A stretch of DNA of 64,000 nt from Flaccisagitta enflata (GCA_965153355.1 OZ231128.1:41478001-41542000); one strand, 5' to 3'; positions 12,001 through 25,193 are shown, numbered from the stretch's first letter. The notes: generated by a model from the sequence alone, not told the origin. Made by a program: numbers and translations.

Positions 12001-12524
12001 ATAAATGAGTGGGATGTTAATAAGGTTACAGGAAAGGGTTAGGCCTAGGGAATGTTTGTTTTTAGTCATAAAAATCTATCCCGATACTTATCCATATACA
12101 TGTACAACGACATAATTCACTTCCACGATATCATGTGTGAATTTTGACATTGTAAACACAACTCGACGTCATCAATGTCATCACCTTTCCTTGTCAGTCA
12201 CCATCAAACGACGTCATATATCTCTCGGCAGGGTTACAACGCCTGCGCCTAACAACGCGCTTAACAACGCCTCTGCTTAACAACGCCACCAACAACGCGA
12301 TCTTTTCTTCCTTTCCTCATCCTTTATTCTCTTTTCCTTTCTTTTCTTATCTTTTCCTTTCTTTTCTTCTCTTTTTCCTTCTCTCTTTTCTTTTCTTTTC
12401 TCTTTTTTTTTCATTTCGTACAAATGCAAGAATCGGACAGCGCCAGAAACTGCCGAAGTCTCGCCATGACGCCCCAGTCCACGCCCTTAGTCACGCCCAC
12501 CTCACACAAGAAATATCATTCTCT

Positions 12525-12995
<471 letters not shown>

Positions 12996-13017
12996 TTTTT
13001 CTTTCTTCCTTGACTTG

Positions 13018-13257
13018 CACCTTGATCTGGGGGGCTGAGAAAAACCCGAGATGAATCTAGCGTGTTTCAATAGCTTAATTTACATGAAAAGCATACTTCT
13101 AGTTAACCCAGTGAGATGAAATTTTAACTGAAGCTCAAAATCATCGGCTTTCTTCATGTAAAATTTCATCCCAATGGGGCAACTAGAAATATGCTTTTCA
13201 TGTAATTTAAGCTATTGAGATTCATCTCGGGTTTTTCTCAGCCCCCAGATCAAGGTG
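13018..13257. mobile_element. Foldback MITE with 5-bp target duplication
   Basis: Long inverted arms of roughly 100 bp each begin CACCTTGATCTGGGGG and end CCCCCAGATCAAGGTG, with a short unpaired centre near 13140. The pentamer ACTTG lies immediately on both sides (13013-13017 and 13258-13262), consistent with a 5-bp target duplication. It sits right at the edge of a TTTC microsatellite. No coding capacity is present. The superfamily is not assigned. Confidence 0.75.
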
Positions 13258-13649
13258 ACTTGTCTTGACTTGTCTTGACGCGACGTCTCTAGATAAGGGC
13301 TGTCGAAAGACCACGATTTTAGAAATTTGATTATTTCCAATGACAAGTCATTATCCAAGCGAAAGCTTATGTGAGGGCAACTTATTTATGGTCGTGCCTA
13401 GTGATGTGAAAGCAATTGATCGCTTCCAATACAATGGTGGGTGGGATAACTAATTGTATTTGAACTGCAAAATAAAAGTGTGAGCAAACGCGGTGGAGGC
13501 GACATGAAAATTGACTGCTTCCCTGAACTTTTTTTGGATATCAGCCAAACGAGATTCAAAAATAGGTTATTTTTGGACGGGCCTACTCTAGAAACCACCA
13601 CAAGTTTGATTGCTCCGAGACTGCCTCTTTTTAAAGTGGACTGTTGATG

Positions 13650-13972
13650 CTGTCAGCTAGGGTGGTCACGAAATAGGGTCAAATTTCAAAAAATGATATA
13701 CTCTAGTTTTTTGCATAAATGTACCAAAAAAGAAGGTTTTCCCACAAGTAGAGGTCTGAATTTGAAGATCAAACCATGGCGGCAAAACTACAGGCTTCCT
13801 ATGGCAACAAAAAAATCCCCATAGCAACCCTATAGTTTTGCCGACAAGGTTTCTTGTTTGATTTCACACCCCAGCTTGTGAGAAATCCTTCTTTTCTTGG
13901 ACATTTGTGCAAAGGGCTCAAGTATATCAATATATGAAATTTGACCCAATTTGGGACCACCCTACTGTCAGC
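13650..13972. mobile_element. hAT-type MITE with 8-bp target duplication
   Basis: The element (13658-13964, 307 bp) begins TAGGGTGGTC and ends GACCACCCTA. The inverted similarity extends about 40 bp inward, through GGGTCAAATTTCA. The octamer CTGTCAGC occurs directly on each side. An 8-bp target duplication with TAGGG-type termini is the usual signature of hAT elements. The interior is noncoding and itself partly palindromic. Confidence 0.85.
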
Positions 13973-15741
13973 CTATTTTTTGCCGCTTCCACAGGTTGAC
14001 CTATGCCTTTGCCTTTCCCCTCGACTCCATTTACCAGTTTCTGTCCGTACACATTCTTTGTACACATTGCTTTTTTCATAGCCGTCTAGTGTCTAGCCTT
14101 ACAAAGTACTTATTCCTCATGAACCTCTTGTTACTGCCCCCCCCCTTTCTTGAATCTTTCCTTTTCCTTCTTTGGTATTTTCTCATCCTCCTCCTTCTCT
14201 TTTTCCTCCACCTCTACTCGTTTCTCTACTCTTTTCTCCACCGCCTATTTTTACCCCAGGCGAGCTCTTCTTAAAGACTTTCCAACTCGAATTTCATCAT
14301 TTGCGTCGGCGTCTTTATTTACAAACCTCGTTGTCTGGATCTGGTATCATTACTGCCATTACTCCCATCTTTGTTTGGATGGTTTACATCATTTACAGAC
14401 TTGATGCACGCAAAACCTTCTGAAGCGACGTCGCTGTTCTTGACACCAGCAGTCAGCCTAGCAACGCTTGGCTGCAAAAAATCGTGGCGCGCAAAATGAA
14501 CCTCGGTTCCATCATTAGTGGTTCTCAGTGAGAAATTCTTACTCTTCTCTTACGCTCTTACAAAGTTGTATACGCGTTACTTTAAAGTGGCGTTGTCACT
14601 GTCAGGCTTAGAAACTGAGCGGTAGTATATCCGTCGGTCTGCTTGTCCAGATGCTAAATGTACTTATCGCTTCAATTACAAGCAAATTGCCTCCTTTCTC
14701 TGAGACACTTTGTCACTTGCTGTGATATTGTTTCCTTTCTCTTCTTGGTCACTGTCACTTCTTTAGTCGTTTCTTCATCTTTACTGGCTTTTTACGTTTT
14801 TTCCCTGCCAAAAATTGGACGTCTCATTGGTGTTCTTTGTTGACCCCCATCTCCAGTGCGGCGTGAAACAGTCGCAGCCTACCATTGTCTTGAAACCTTC
14901 CAACCCCGTTCACAGAATGGCCTTTAAAGCGTTAGTCCCACTAGTCAACATCCATACGCCCCTATTCCCCCTCCTACGTACCCTAAACAGACATTTACAA
15001 TCAGCAAAACACCGCAATTTTTACTTATCCGAAGAACAATTCCGGACAATCCTCAACCATTATCGATCAACTCACTAACGACACGCTTTTAATCTATCAC
15101 CTTACCTGCAGCCCAACAATAATCATCATGCAACCCACTTTTTACTCGCTTCACCACTAAATTCAATACCAACACACTAAAATTTGACACAAAACTATCT
15201 GCGACATACTCTTTGTATTTGATTATCCACTTTAATCTCCACGCCAACCAACCTGCAATCCACTCCTTTCCAAATCCAACTCCCACACCGACCCACCTCT
15301 TTCCAACCTAAACTTCAAATCTAATTCAAACTAACTAGTGACCTGCTCCCAACTTACTCCAACGTCCACCTATCCAACTGTCCCTTTCCTTGGAACTCCT
15401 TCTCAACCCACCTACCGCCAGACAAACACGGTCGAGTTGGTTTGTTTCGCTCGTGACCCCGTTGGCCCGCCTTTTTACGCTGGGATCGTTGTAAACCTTT
15501 CACACTCACAGTTCTGGGCTCACGATTCACAGCTCACGACTCACAGCTCACGGTTTAAACCTTCAGGAGTCAAAATGTCAACCGGATTTAGAGGACCGGG
15601 AGAAACGAAAGTCTTTTTTTTCTTTTTTTTTATGCTTTTTCTGTTTTGTTTTTTTCTTTTTTCTTTTGTCAAATATACGCGAATCTACCAGCCACTTGAT
15701 TTCTCTCTTTTTGTCTCTCTCTCTTTGTCTCTCTCTCTTTG

Positions 15742-15775
<34 letters not shown>

Positions 15776-15940
15776 CTTTTTTAATTTACCACCTTAGAAA
15801 TAAGTATACCGACAAAGAAAAACAAAAATAACTCGCCTTAAACGCATCGGAGAGGGAAAAAATCGGTGAGATTCTGAAAATTCATTGAATTTCCGATCGA
15901 TTGCCGCCAACCGTGAAACTGTAGCTTAAAGCGATAGGAA
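13973..15940. other. Unannotated interval, pyrimidine-rich
   Basis: C/T-rich sequence with several open frames of 60-150 codons that I do not recognise as genes. Contains a CT array at 15714-15767. Small direct repeats of CACAGCTCACGACT occur near 15525-15555. Confidence 0.35.
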
Positions 15941-16600
15941 ATGACAAGCAAAAGAAAATTACTACTCATTTTCAAAAACGCGAAAAAAATGAGGCGTAAA
16001 TTTGTTGCGTTCCCGTTGACAAGAGCATCACAACTTTTAAAGTTTCAGTTTAGTTTTTTTATCAATTTTATTTATATACATCGTTATATTTTTTGCATCG
16101 TTATCCTTCTCGAGTCAGTCGCGAGTCTTGGCATGAATCAAGTAATTGTCACTGCTTTCTGTACTGTTTTCAAATACTTTCTTTCCATTTTACAGAAATG
16201 GGGGTTCGTTAACCGCACAAACATTTCTAACTCAAAGTATTTATTCGCTAAGTCAGCTTCAATCTTTCGTCTGCGCGCAGCAGACGCAGCGTCGCCCCCC
16301 CCCCCCCCCTCGCTCACACGCTTCTCTCGCGCAACAGCGTCGCCCCTTTCGCTCATTCGCTTCTCCCCCCCCCCCCCCTCGCTCTCTCGCTTCTCTCACG
16401 GCATTTTCACGATCCAAGTCTTTTGCCTCTCGCCACTATCACGCTTCTGTTATCCGTCACTATCAAGTCATTTCTCTGTCTCTATCGCCACTCCCTCGCT
16501 GCTTCTCTTTTTCCGGCCACTCCCTCTCGGCCTCGCTGGTTCCCTTTCCCTAGCCATTCTCTACCATCTTTCCTCTCTCTCATTCACCGATCTCACAATC

Positions 16601-18500
16601 ATGTCGCCGAACTCAAAAACCGCGTCATACCCCTTTCTTTCCGGCTTATCTCCTCCTGCTCCTCCTCCTCCTCCTCCTCTTCCTTTATCAACTGCTCAAC
16701 CTTCTCCTCCCCCTCACCATCTTCTTCATCGACAACATCATCATCGTCATCCACCCGGTTTAGTGGAGAATTCACAGTCAATTTGTCACGGGACCCCCTT
16801 CGAAGCTTGTCGCGCCATCTCGAGTGGAAAAAATGAGTCGAGTAAAAGAGAGGAAAATGAAAATAAAAGACAAACGGGGGAGTATAAAGACGAGGGGGAT
16901 GAGGGGGTGAGAGAGGGGGTAGAGGAGAATGAGGAGTTGAAAGAGGGGGTAGAGGAGGTGAATGAGGAGGGGACAGAAGAGAGGACAGAAGAGGGGACAG
17001 AAGAGGACTGGACTAGAAAAGAAAGAAGCGGTCGGAGAATGAAATGGAAAACCAGAAAGAGAAGAGGAAAGAGACGAAGAGGCATAAAAAGAAAAGAGGA
17101 CAATTTATTCGCCTCCTCTTTCATTTTTTCGAAAAGTTGTTGGATGAAGTTAGAGACAGCGGTGGTGGAGACGGCGGCGGTGGTGGAGACGGCGGCGGCG
17201 GCAGCGGCGACAGCGGCCCCAACATCGCTGGCGGTGGCAAATAAGGATAAAAATGAAATTTCCGCGGACGAAACAAAAGAACAACAAAAACAGCGACGAA
17301 AAACATCGGAAACGCCGCAGCGACCGCATCTGCAAGTTCGACCGCCAGGGGCGCAAGAAGAAATAGACGCCGCGGGGGTGGAGGAGCAGGAGGAGGAAGA
17401 AGAAGATAAACCAGAACAAGAGGGAAAAGAACAAGAGGAAAATGATAAAGCAACCAAAACGTCGGGTTTATGTGAAATTACCCCGGAAATAGAGATTTCC
17501 ATGGGAAAAATTGGTCGGAAAACCGTTGATAATCAAATCGAAAATGACGCTAATGTGAATGTAGACAAAATGCGTAAAACTATCAAAATTGTTGTAGAAG
17601 AAAGTAAAGATAAAGAAAACGTAAAAGATAAAAAGAAAGAAGGTTTCGAAGAAAACGAAAAACAAAAGAGCTCGCCTATCGGAAAAGAACAAACAACGAC
17701 CGCCGACAGCGCGGAGAAACGAAACGAGTCGCGCCTCCTCGCGGATTTTGAACAAAGAAACAAACAAAAGAACGAACAAAAGAGCAGCCTCGTTATTTCT
17801 CGGCGGGAACAAACACAAACGCGACTCAATGAACTGGAAAAAGTGGAAAATGAACGCGACAAAAGATTTACGCTTTCTTGGCGTGGCCGGCGTTCGGCGT
17901 CGATGCCGGGAGAATTATTTTGGTCCTCATTCTCCTCCTCCTCCTGCTCCTCCTTCCCCTGCTCCTCTTTATCCCGCTGCTTCCGATTTCTGAATGATAT
18001 ACCGCAGGACCCATCGGCATCACTCGGTTCATCGGATCGTTGGCAGCGAGGTTCATTGAGATCATCGAGATCATCGAGATCACTCTCATCGGGATCAGGA
18101 AGGTCAACGACGAATATCATCCGTTTTCCGTTTTCTCAACGGTCAATTCCGTTTTTCTCCCCAAACCAAAACTCATCAAATGAAATGGTCTCGTCAAATT
18201 CCACATCCGGTACTTCCGCTTCATCTCCTCCTTACGCCGCATCTGCGTCATCATTATCATCCCGCGAATCGACATGTTCGTTCTCGCGTGGATCACCGCG
18301 TCCCATCTCACAAGGATCTTATCCAACTACGATTACGCTTGGATCAGCAACAGCGTCTTCGCGAGGATCTTCACGAAGAGTCACACGTGAATCTCTACAT
18401 TCGTTGTCACGCGGATTTTCGCAACCAACACTAAAAGGGAATATTTTGTCCATGTTAACAACGATTTTCTCGCTTCTCCTCGTCACGTCTCTTGTTGGGG
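16601..18500 (+). CDS. Candidate first coding exon, acidic/Ser-rich, ends in hydrophobic segment
   Basis: The longest credible open frame outside pure repeats, about 633 codons from an ATG at 16601 to a GTAAGT donor at 18501. The frame is open further upstream, but that part is low-complexity and pyrimidine-rich, so I prefer the 16601 ATG. The protein starts MSPNSKTASYPF. It has a proline run, then a long acidic Glu-rich region (about residues 85-150), a Lys/Arg cluster, and an Ala-rich then Glu/Lys-rich middle. It ends in a Ser/Arg-rich part with recurring SRGS motifs. The last 15 or so residues before the donor are hydrophobic (TIFSLLLVTSLVGG). The exon ends in phase 1, the phase of the exons at 25353 and beyond, so it may belong to that gene. 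No family recognised. It could also be a non-genic low-complexity frame. Confidence 0.4.
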
Positions 18501-18569
18501 GTAAGTACCAAACCTTCACTTTTATGACTAGATCAAACCATCAAACACTCACGAACGACTATAGTAATA

Positions 18570-18827
<258 letters not shown>

Positions 18828-19921
18828 GAAGCACAGAGAGAGAAAAGAAAGAATAGAAAGAATAACTGAGAGATATCCATCCTCGGAAAGTGTGATGAAG
18901 AAACACGCCTTCAGTATCGAATTTTGACGTTTTTTGTTATGGATCGAAACTTTCGTGTCAAACAGTGATTAGGAAAAATATGTCATAAGCGATCCATCAG
19001 AAAATGGCTCTTCATTGATTATCTTTTTGAATCTGGGTTCCTTCACATGAGGGTGTTTTTTTTTGTCGCAGACATATGTTGCTGTGTGGGTTGGATGGTT
19101 GGTTAGTTTGCCACAACGTACATTGGTAATGCACTATGCTTGCTTAGTGAGTGATGTCTTATAATATTTATTCATTTGATGAAAGAAAATTACTTGATTA
19201 CAAAATTATTGTGGATATAGAAATCATATTGCTCAGTTCGAACGCACCCTCGTTTATAACAGAAGGGTTGAAAAGCGCCTCACGTCTAACCTCGCTTCTT
19301 TCTCTTCTTTTTCGACGTTTCAAATGAATTTGATCGATGTTTAACTGGGATGACATAAAGGTGGGGTGGGCCGCTTTTAGTTCTGTCAGCACCTCTCCAC
19401 TCTTTACCGAATCTGATGACTAAGATTCACAAATGCTATAGACCATATTACTTGAGATACAAGGGGATGAAAGAGGGGCAGCGCTTAATGATGCAAAGTT
19501 AAAAAAAAATAACAATCATGCAGTCATGTAAGCTGACATGTTAAGCTAGCAAACATTAGATGTAATTTTACTAATCTAAATCTATAAAAGTGATGAAAAG
19601 ACCTATCATCCTATTACTTACCATTTAGAAAAGTGCTCACCTGCACCTGCTGCAGTACATCGTGAGAGCAACATACGTCCCTTCCCCTTTTCCCTGTCCA
19701 AGGCCGTCCCCTATTTCGGCAGGGTAGGGCTACTGGTTGTTATTGTCACCTCTGATATCTCGATGAATGATATTCGCACTCAAAAAGTCAAAACCAATTC
19801 TAAACAGCAAGCTTCAAAAATTAAGTAGAAATGAACCGATGTAAGGATTGGGGATAAATCATGTTGGCTCTAATTGAGAGTGATTGGTGGTTTGGGGCAC
19901 GTGCATCCATTGAAGAGTGAG

Positions 19922-19995
19922 TCTTTAGCCGCGGACACGCGACTCTACTCGTTGATGTGTCAACTTTTACCCTATGTGGAGCTTGTTCTTTGCTG
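19922..19995 (+). mobile_element. Family-1 head fragment, subtype A
   Basis: TTAGCCGCGGACACGCGACT followed by CTACTCGTTGATGTGTC is a recognisable subtype-A head with one change in the left arm. Only a weak tail candidate (GAGCTTGTTCTT) follows. Confidence 0.45.
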
Positions 19996-20661
19996 CTACT
20001 CATCAACAAGAACGACAAAAACGAAAACAAAAACGAAAACGAAACGAAACGTTAACAAAAAACAAAAACATATCACGCCCACTCCAAAAAGGATGATATC
20101 GTCGTTTATTCCCAATAATTAAATCACAAAAACAATGTTCAAACCCACTTCCTTTCATCGATACAAAAATATGATGACATTTATAGATTTTACTCTTGAT
20201 CTTTCAATTTAACTTCATGGGGAGGTTTAAAAATCAACGCATCATCATCATCATCATCATCATCATTATCATCCATGTAAAACAGAACGAAAGTAAAAAA
20301 GATTTTTAAAAAAAACAAAGTAATGCCTTGAGGGAGGAAAAATCGCGATTTAAAAAGAATTGGGAGAAAAAAAACTAATTCTCTGATCTGGATTGAGAAT
20401 ATTCATCAGATATTTGAACGAATGAAAGTTTGCATTCATGAACGAGAGAAAAACGAGTTCCGGACTTTTTTTACCGGTGGTTTTGATGGAGAGATTGAGG
20501 GGGAAAAAGCAAAGCACCTGGCAGGCTAATATAAGAATGCGTTCTCGTGTAAATGCGGGATTTCAAATGTGGGGATGAAAGTCCTGATTAAATGGGAGTC
20601 CATATTTTCAACTGATGCTTTGAGAGTTTATTCAGAGGTTTGAAAGGTGTAGGGGGAAGGA

Positions 20662-20705
20662 GGCCATATCTGATTACTCGGTCCGGGTAATCAGACATGG
20701 CCTCA
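20662..20705. repeat. Perfect-looking hairpin palindrome
   Basis: AGGCCATATCTGATTAC and its inverted copy GTAATCAGACATGGCCT flank a loop of about 10 bases, with one or two mismatches. There is no T-tract or recognised element around it. Confidence 0.7.
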
Positions 20706-21534
20706 TATATAGAGATGCATTGGCACCCCAAGAATTAAAGCGGGGTCGAAGGGCGCTGACCATCGAGGGGGTCATCATAAATTATTCACAGGACAGATAA
20801 AAGTCAACCAATAGACAAGATGCAACGAATGCTGTTACAGATATTAAGTGACCTAAATCCTGAAGAAATGCGTGTCTCTTGAATTTATTGGTGTGTGTTT
20901 GGGTTTGTGTGTGGGAAGGGGGCGAGGGGCAAGTCTATGAGCAAAAAAATGTACATAGAGAGAATTGGCATTAGTTGCATACTGGTCATGTGTTTAATGA
21001 TGGTGCGAATCAGATGTAGTGGCCAGTACGTATTACGGTATCATGGATTGGAAAAAAAATTCTCAAGGTGAAAAAACTAAACAAAACGAAGACACTTCGA
21101 AAAATGTCATTGTATTTCATTGCATTTTATGGTTGCTTCTATGTATCTCTGTTTCTTTTTAAAACATTTCTGCACTAACGACGTTGGTAAAACAACAAAA
21201 TCCAGTCAACCGCAAAAACTACAACCTGTCATGGGCGTTTGTTTCTGTAGACAGCAAAAACATCAGAATCAATAAGGAATTACACTTTTTTAGAAATGAA
21301 CATCCAGGGGGCAATTTTTTTCACCTAAGTGCCTGTACCTAAAGTTCTTATACATTGTTCTCGTAATTGTAAAATGGGTGGCGGCCAATTACAAATTAGT
21401 GAGAAAGAAGATTAAAAAAGAAAATAAAAGGAAAAGATATCACGATGGTAAGGGAAGGAGACAGAGAGAAAGCAGAGATGTATAAATGCAAATGTATCTT
21501 AGAAAGATTGAATAAAAAAAGTGACAGAAAATCA

Positions 21535-21914
<380 letters not shown>

Positions 21915-22771
21915 GAAATAAAAAGAATGGACGTGGAACGATTAAAAGAAGATGAGGAGGAGACACGAATGAAGAGGAGACAGTTGAGGCACAAAATGCT
22001 TCAGAGCGTTTTGACTTTTAAGGTAGTGTGAGTTAATTTAACGATGGCCTTAACGATCATCAGACGTGAGCCTCGAAATTGCCACCGGTTAGTTTCGGTT
22101 TTTTTTTAATTCTACGACCGGGCTTACAGATGTGGTGAAGTGAAGTTGGGGTTGTGGTTTGGATGTTAACATCTGTGCAATAATCATTGCAACAACATGC
22201 CATTTATCACTTTGTTTCCCCTTGAGCTATAGTAAATTCACTTATTTGATCAGGTTTGGTTATTTTTGCGATAGTATTAGCTATACCAAGACAAAAAAAG
22301 AATGTTCAATCCTTTTTAGAAGTCGCAAGTTAGGTTTATTTAACACAACTGAGAAGTGGTTATGTTCAGAATGTCAATTTTTGGGTTACTTTCACATAAA
22401 GATTTGACCACTATGCTTTTGAAATTAGACTTGAAATCCATGAGATTATTAAACTACAGCTCAAGATCTAACCAGTAGCGCAATCCGCATAATTTTGTCT
22501 ATGTTCAATCAGATTTAAGAGTCCTTTAAAATATAACAGTGATTTTTTTGTAATTTTGCAGTGCCAAGATAGATAGATGTTTTCACTGATTTTGTTATAT
22601 CTTGGCTTAGTTTTAACTAATTGGGATGTTATTCATGAGCAAAATGAAGCATTTTTCAAGCACTAACTAATTGTGAAAACCAAATTTTTGCATTTATTTT
22701 CATTAAGGCTTGACTATCTTAAGAAGTTGTTGCAATAATTCTTGCACAGATGTTACGTGGTTAGGGGGTGT

Positions 22772-23038
22772 GTATAGTCAAGAGACAATCGCATTTTTTA
22801 CAGGCAACGCGGTCGCTCCCTACGTTTGTTTGCTCGCACCGTTCACTCCGCTCACTCGCTCGGCAGCGCTCGGTAGCGCTCAGCTTTGCTACGCTCGATT
22901 CTCTTGCTTGTGCCGTTTACGGGCTCGCTCACTCACTTTGCTCACTCCCTCGTAGGACAGTAGAAATATGAATGTGTGTTCACACTGTAAACGCGTTCAA
23001 TGGGGACAAACGCGTTTTTCATCATCACTAGAAACGCG
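22772..23038 (+). mobile_element. Family-3 dispersed repeat (CGCTCACT-rich), copy 1
   Basis: Starts near GAGACAATCGCATTTTTTAC and passes through GCTCGCACCGTTCACTCCG and a degenerate CGCTCACTCG region. It ends CAAACGCGTTTTTCATC followed by AGAAACGCGCCC. A closely similar copy is at 53367-53630 and a minus-strand fragment at 33850-34012. The ends of the 53-kb copy are inverted (GGGCGTTTCT and AGAAACACGCCC), suggesting a DNA-transposon-like element. Confidence 0.7.
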
Positions 23039-23286
23039 CCCTTAGAGGGCGACATGGCGATTAGTGAAGTGATGTCGCGATTGTGATCAGATGATGTGTA
23101 TGCCCCGTTATTTGATATGTCATTTTATGGTTGAAGAACAACGCGGAGTGAAGTTTCATCATTGTGGTTAGGTGATTTGGTTGCGTGGGTTAAAGGACGT
23201 TCGGGTTGTCATTATACAGACTGTAAGAGCGGTTGAACTAAGACTAAGAGGGCAACGCCATGATAATGTGATGGTATAGCGGTCAT

Positions 23287-23460
23287 TTCTAGTTGCGGAC
23301 ACGCAACTCTATAAGAGGCTTTGTCCGTCCGTCCGTCGGTTGGTTGGTCGGTCGGTTGGTTGGTTGGTCCGTCACGCTGGAGTTGAAAAGTGGGAAAACG
23401 CGCATTTCCGCCCCTGCCCACTCGTCCGCAACTGGTGGCCGAGTATCCGGCCTTGTTTTT
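23287..23460 (+). mobile_element. Family-1 element, subtype B (near consensus)
   Basis: The head AGTTGCGGACACGCAACT is followed by CTATAAGAGGCTTTGTCC and a GTTGGTCG tract. The body is GTGGGAAAACGCGCATTTCC. The tail arm GTCCGCAACT is followed by GGTGGCCGAGTATCCGGCC and TTGTTTTTTT. Both head arms and the tail arm carry the T/A variant (TTGCGG, GCAACT) relative to subtype A, so all three sites changed together. Confidence 0.9.
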
Positions 23461-23804
23461 TTAGCGATAAAGTGTGGTGAAGATGGGAAGTATGATTCTA
23501 TAGAGGGCGAAGCAGGAGCCGTGACGGGGAGCTGTTATAGAGAGTGTGAGAAAGCAGGAATGCGGGAGGGACACGCAACGAGTGTGCATTGTGGGTGCTG
23601 GGTAGGTAAGAAGAAGCAAACGGGGCAGGAACGAGCGGGGGAGAGGAAAGGTGAACACTGTTCACTGAATAGTCTAGTAAATGGTGTTAAAAGGGGAAGC
23701 AAACAGCGGCTAAACAACGTCCAGATGATGGAGCGGCAACACGCGCCCCGTCAACGTGGCGGTATTGCGGCGGAATCTACGGCGTCGTGGCGGCAAAAAA
23801 GGGC

Positions 23805-23995
23805 CAACGTGGCGGCGAAGTGACGGTGAACTGGACGCCAGCGCAGTAGTGGCGAATTGGTAGCAGAGTGACAGTGAAGTGGTTGCGAAGTAGCGTTGTA
23901 GCAAAGTGGAAGCGAAGTGGTAGTGAAGTGAGAACGAAGTGGCAGTGATGGTAGCGAAGTAGCCGCAAGGTGGCAGCGAACTGGCGGATACTGTA
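23805..23995. repeat. Degenerate ~12-bp minisatellite
   Basis: About 15 units related to AAGTGGYAGCG, with much variation. No gene is inferred. Confidence 0.6.
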
Positions 23996-24145
23996 CCACT
24001 AGATAGGTGGAAGAAAGTATTGGCGAACAGGTGAGTCAGTGGCAGGGGAAGTATACGCTCTAACAACGGCCAAACCAACAACATTCTTACAGGAGCTATA
24101 CTATGGACAAATTAACAACAAATTGAAGTACTAACAATGTTCCCT

Positions 24146-24337
24146 AAACAGGCTTGGATACCTGGCTGCTGAAGTCGCGTGCGGGTGGGCAGGGGCCATG
24201 TTTGATGTCACCCTAGACCATTTGGGCAGGAGCAAGTGAAGAGATTAAAAGTAAAAATCCATAAAAAAGTAAAAATGTGACAGGCCGACCGGCAAACGGA
24301 CAAAGCGGGAGTGTAGAGTCGCGTGCACGCGACAAAA
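24146..24337 (-). mobile_element. Family-1 element, subtype C, minus copy
   Basis: On the minus strand the head is GTCGCGTGCACGCGACT, then CTACACTCCCGCTTTGTCC. The body has CTTGCTCCTGCCCAAATGG. The tail arm GCACGCGACT is followed by a decayed end (CAGGTATCCAAGCCTGTTT). Head and tail arms pair exactly. Confidence 0.8.
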
Positions 24338-24519
24338 TCTCTCAAAATATTGATATTTTAAGCTGAGAATACATGAATATGTTTCCATGGCAACCAACAA
24401 TCATGGGGAATTAAGCATCCTTTGATTAATTTATGATCCAAATATTACTCCCCTGGCTTAATTCGTCTTTCCACAGTGCTTGCCCCCGTTATCTCAAGTC
24501 TAGACAAGATCTACTGAAC

Positions 24520-24550
24520 CTAAGCAGGGCACGGGTACCGCTGACCATCT
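24520..24550 (+). mobile_element. Family-2 solo 3' tail
   Basis: AAGCAGGGCACGGGTACCGC followed by TGACC matches the conserved 3' segment of family-2 elements. No arms are present. A Tc1-like element begins about 15 bp downstream. Confidence 0.55.
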
Positions 24551-24565
24551 ACGCTTTTGCCACTA

Positions 24566-25179
24566 CTATCTTGGAAAAAAGTTTATCGCATTATTGACTA
24601 AGGGGAGTTTTACAGACAAGATAGTACAATTAACATGTCAGTAACAATCTTGATACTTGGTCTTGCCCTCCTTCACCTTTCCAAACGCTCTCCTGCGTCT
24701 CAGCATGCTTTTGTACTGCAACTGTGTGTATGATGGCGTGATCTTCCTTTAGACTTTAGCGCAATTCTTTTTAGTCCTGCCATCCATGTTGCTCAATCCA
24801 ACTTTACCATTGCTTCAATTAGGACCATAGCAATTTAATCAGGTTGAGATCTGGGCTGTTCCTGGGCCAACTGGAACAGTATTTGACCTTTGACAATGTG
24901 CCTTTTCTGCCATTGCTACATTGAAACAGCCAGTGAGCGGGCTCACCATCTTTCATGAACCGCGTTTCATAACTGCCATTTTTATGCCATTCTTCTAAAG
25001 AGGTACCTAACTTCATTCAGCTCTCATTTCTAAACGGTTAGATACACAGTAATGCGGTTGGCGCCAACAGCTAGAAAATTTGAAGCGGTTTCAGAATCTC
25101 ACCAATTTTTGTTTGATTTTTTTATTTGCAAAGGAGATATAAGTGATTAAGTGATGCGATAAACTTATTTCCAAGGTTG
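24566..25179 (-). pseudogene. Tc1/mariner-like element with transposase remnant
   Basis: The ends are inverted: the left has CTTGGAAAAAAGTTTATCGC and the right, on the opposite strand, CTTGGAAATAAGTTTATCGC. Each is bordered by TA. On the minus strand, 24819-25016 encodes a remnant of a Tc1-like transposase. It contains FMKDGEPAH, like the QDGAPAH segment around the second catalytic Asp, then WPRNSPDLNLIKLLW, like the WP-SPDLNPIE-LW motif around the third acidic residue. In that motif the acidic residue is replaced (NLIK for NPIE). At about 0.6 kb the element is far shorter than an intact 1.3-1.7 kb Tc1 element and is surely inactive. Confidence 0.75.
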
Positions 25180-25193
25180 TATTTTCATCATAT

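Larger units (their letters stand above)
18860..21530. other. Unannotated interval, probably intronic
   Basis: No exon recognised. It holds a decayed family-1 head (TTAGCCGCGGACACGCGACT, about 19925-19944), an ATC triplet run at about 20239-20270, and a strong hairpin at 20662-20705. If the 16601 exon joins the 25353 exon, this is intron sequence. Confidence 0.4.

Noticed and set aside
14815-15784. Open frames of 87 and 148 codons in the pyrimidine-rich interval
   Set aside because: Unremarkable composition, no motif, and the second runs into T and CT repeats.
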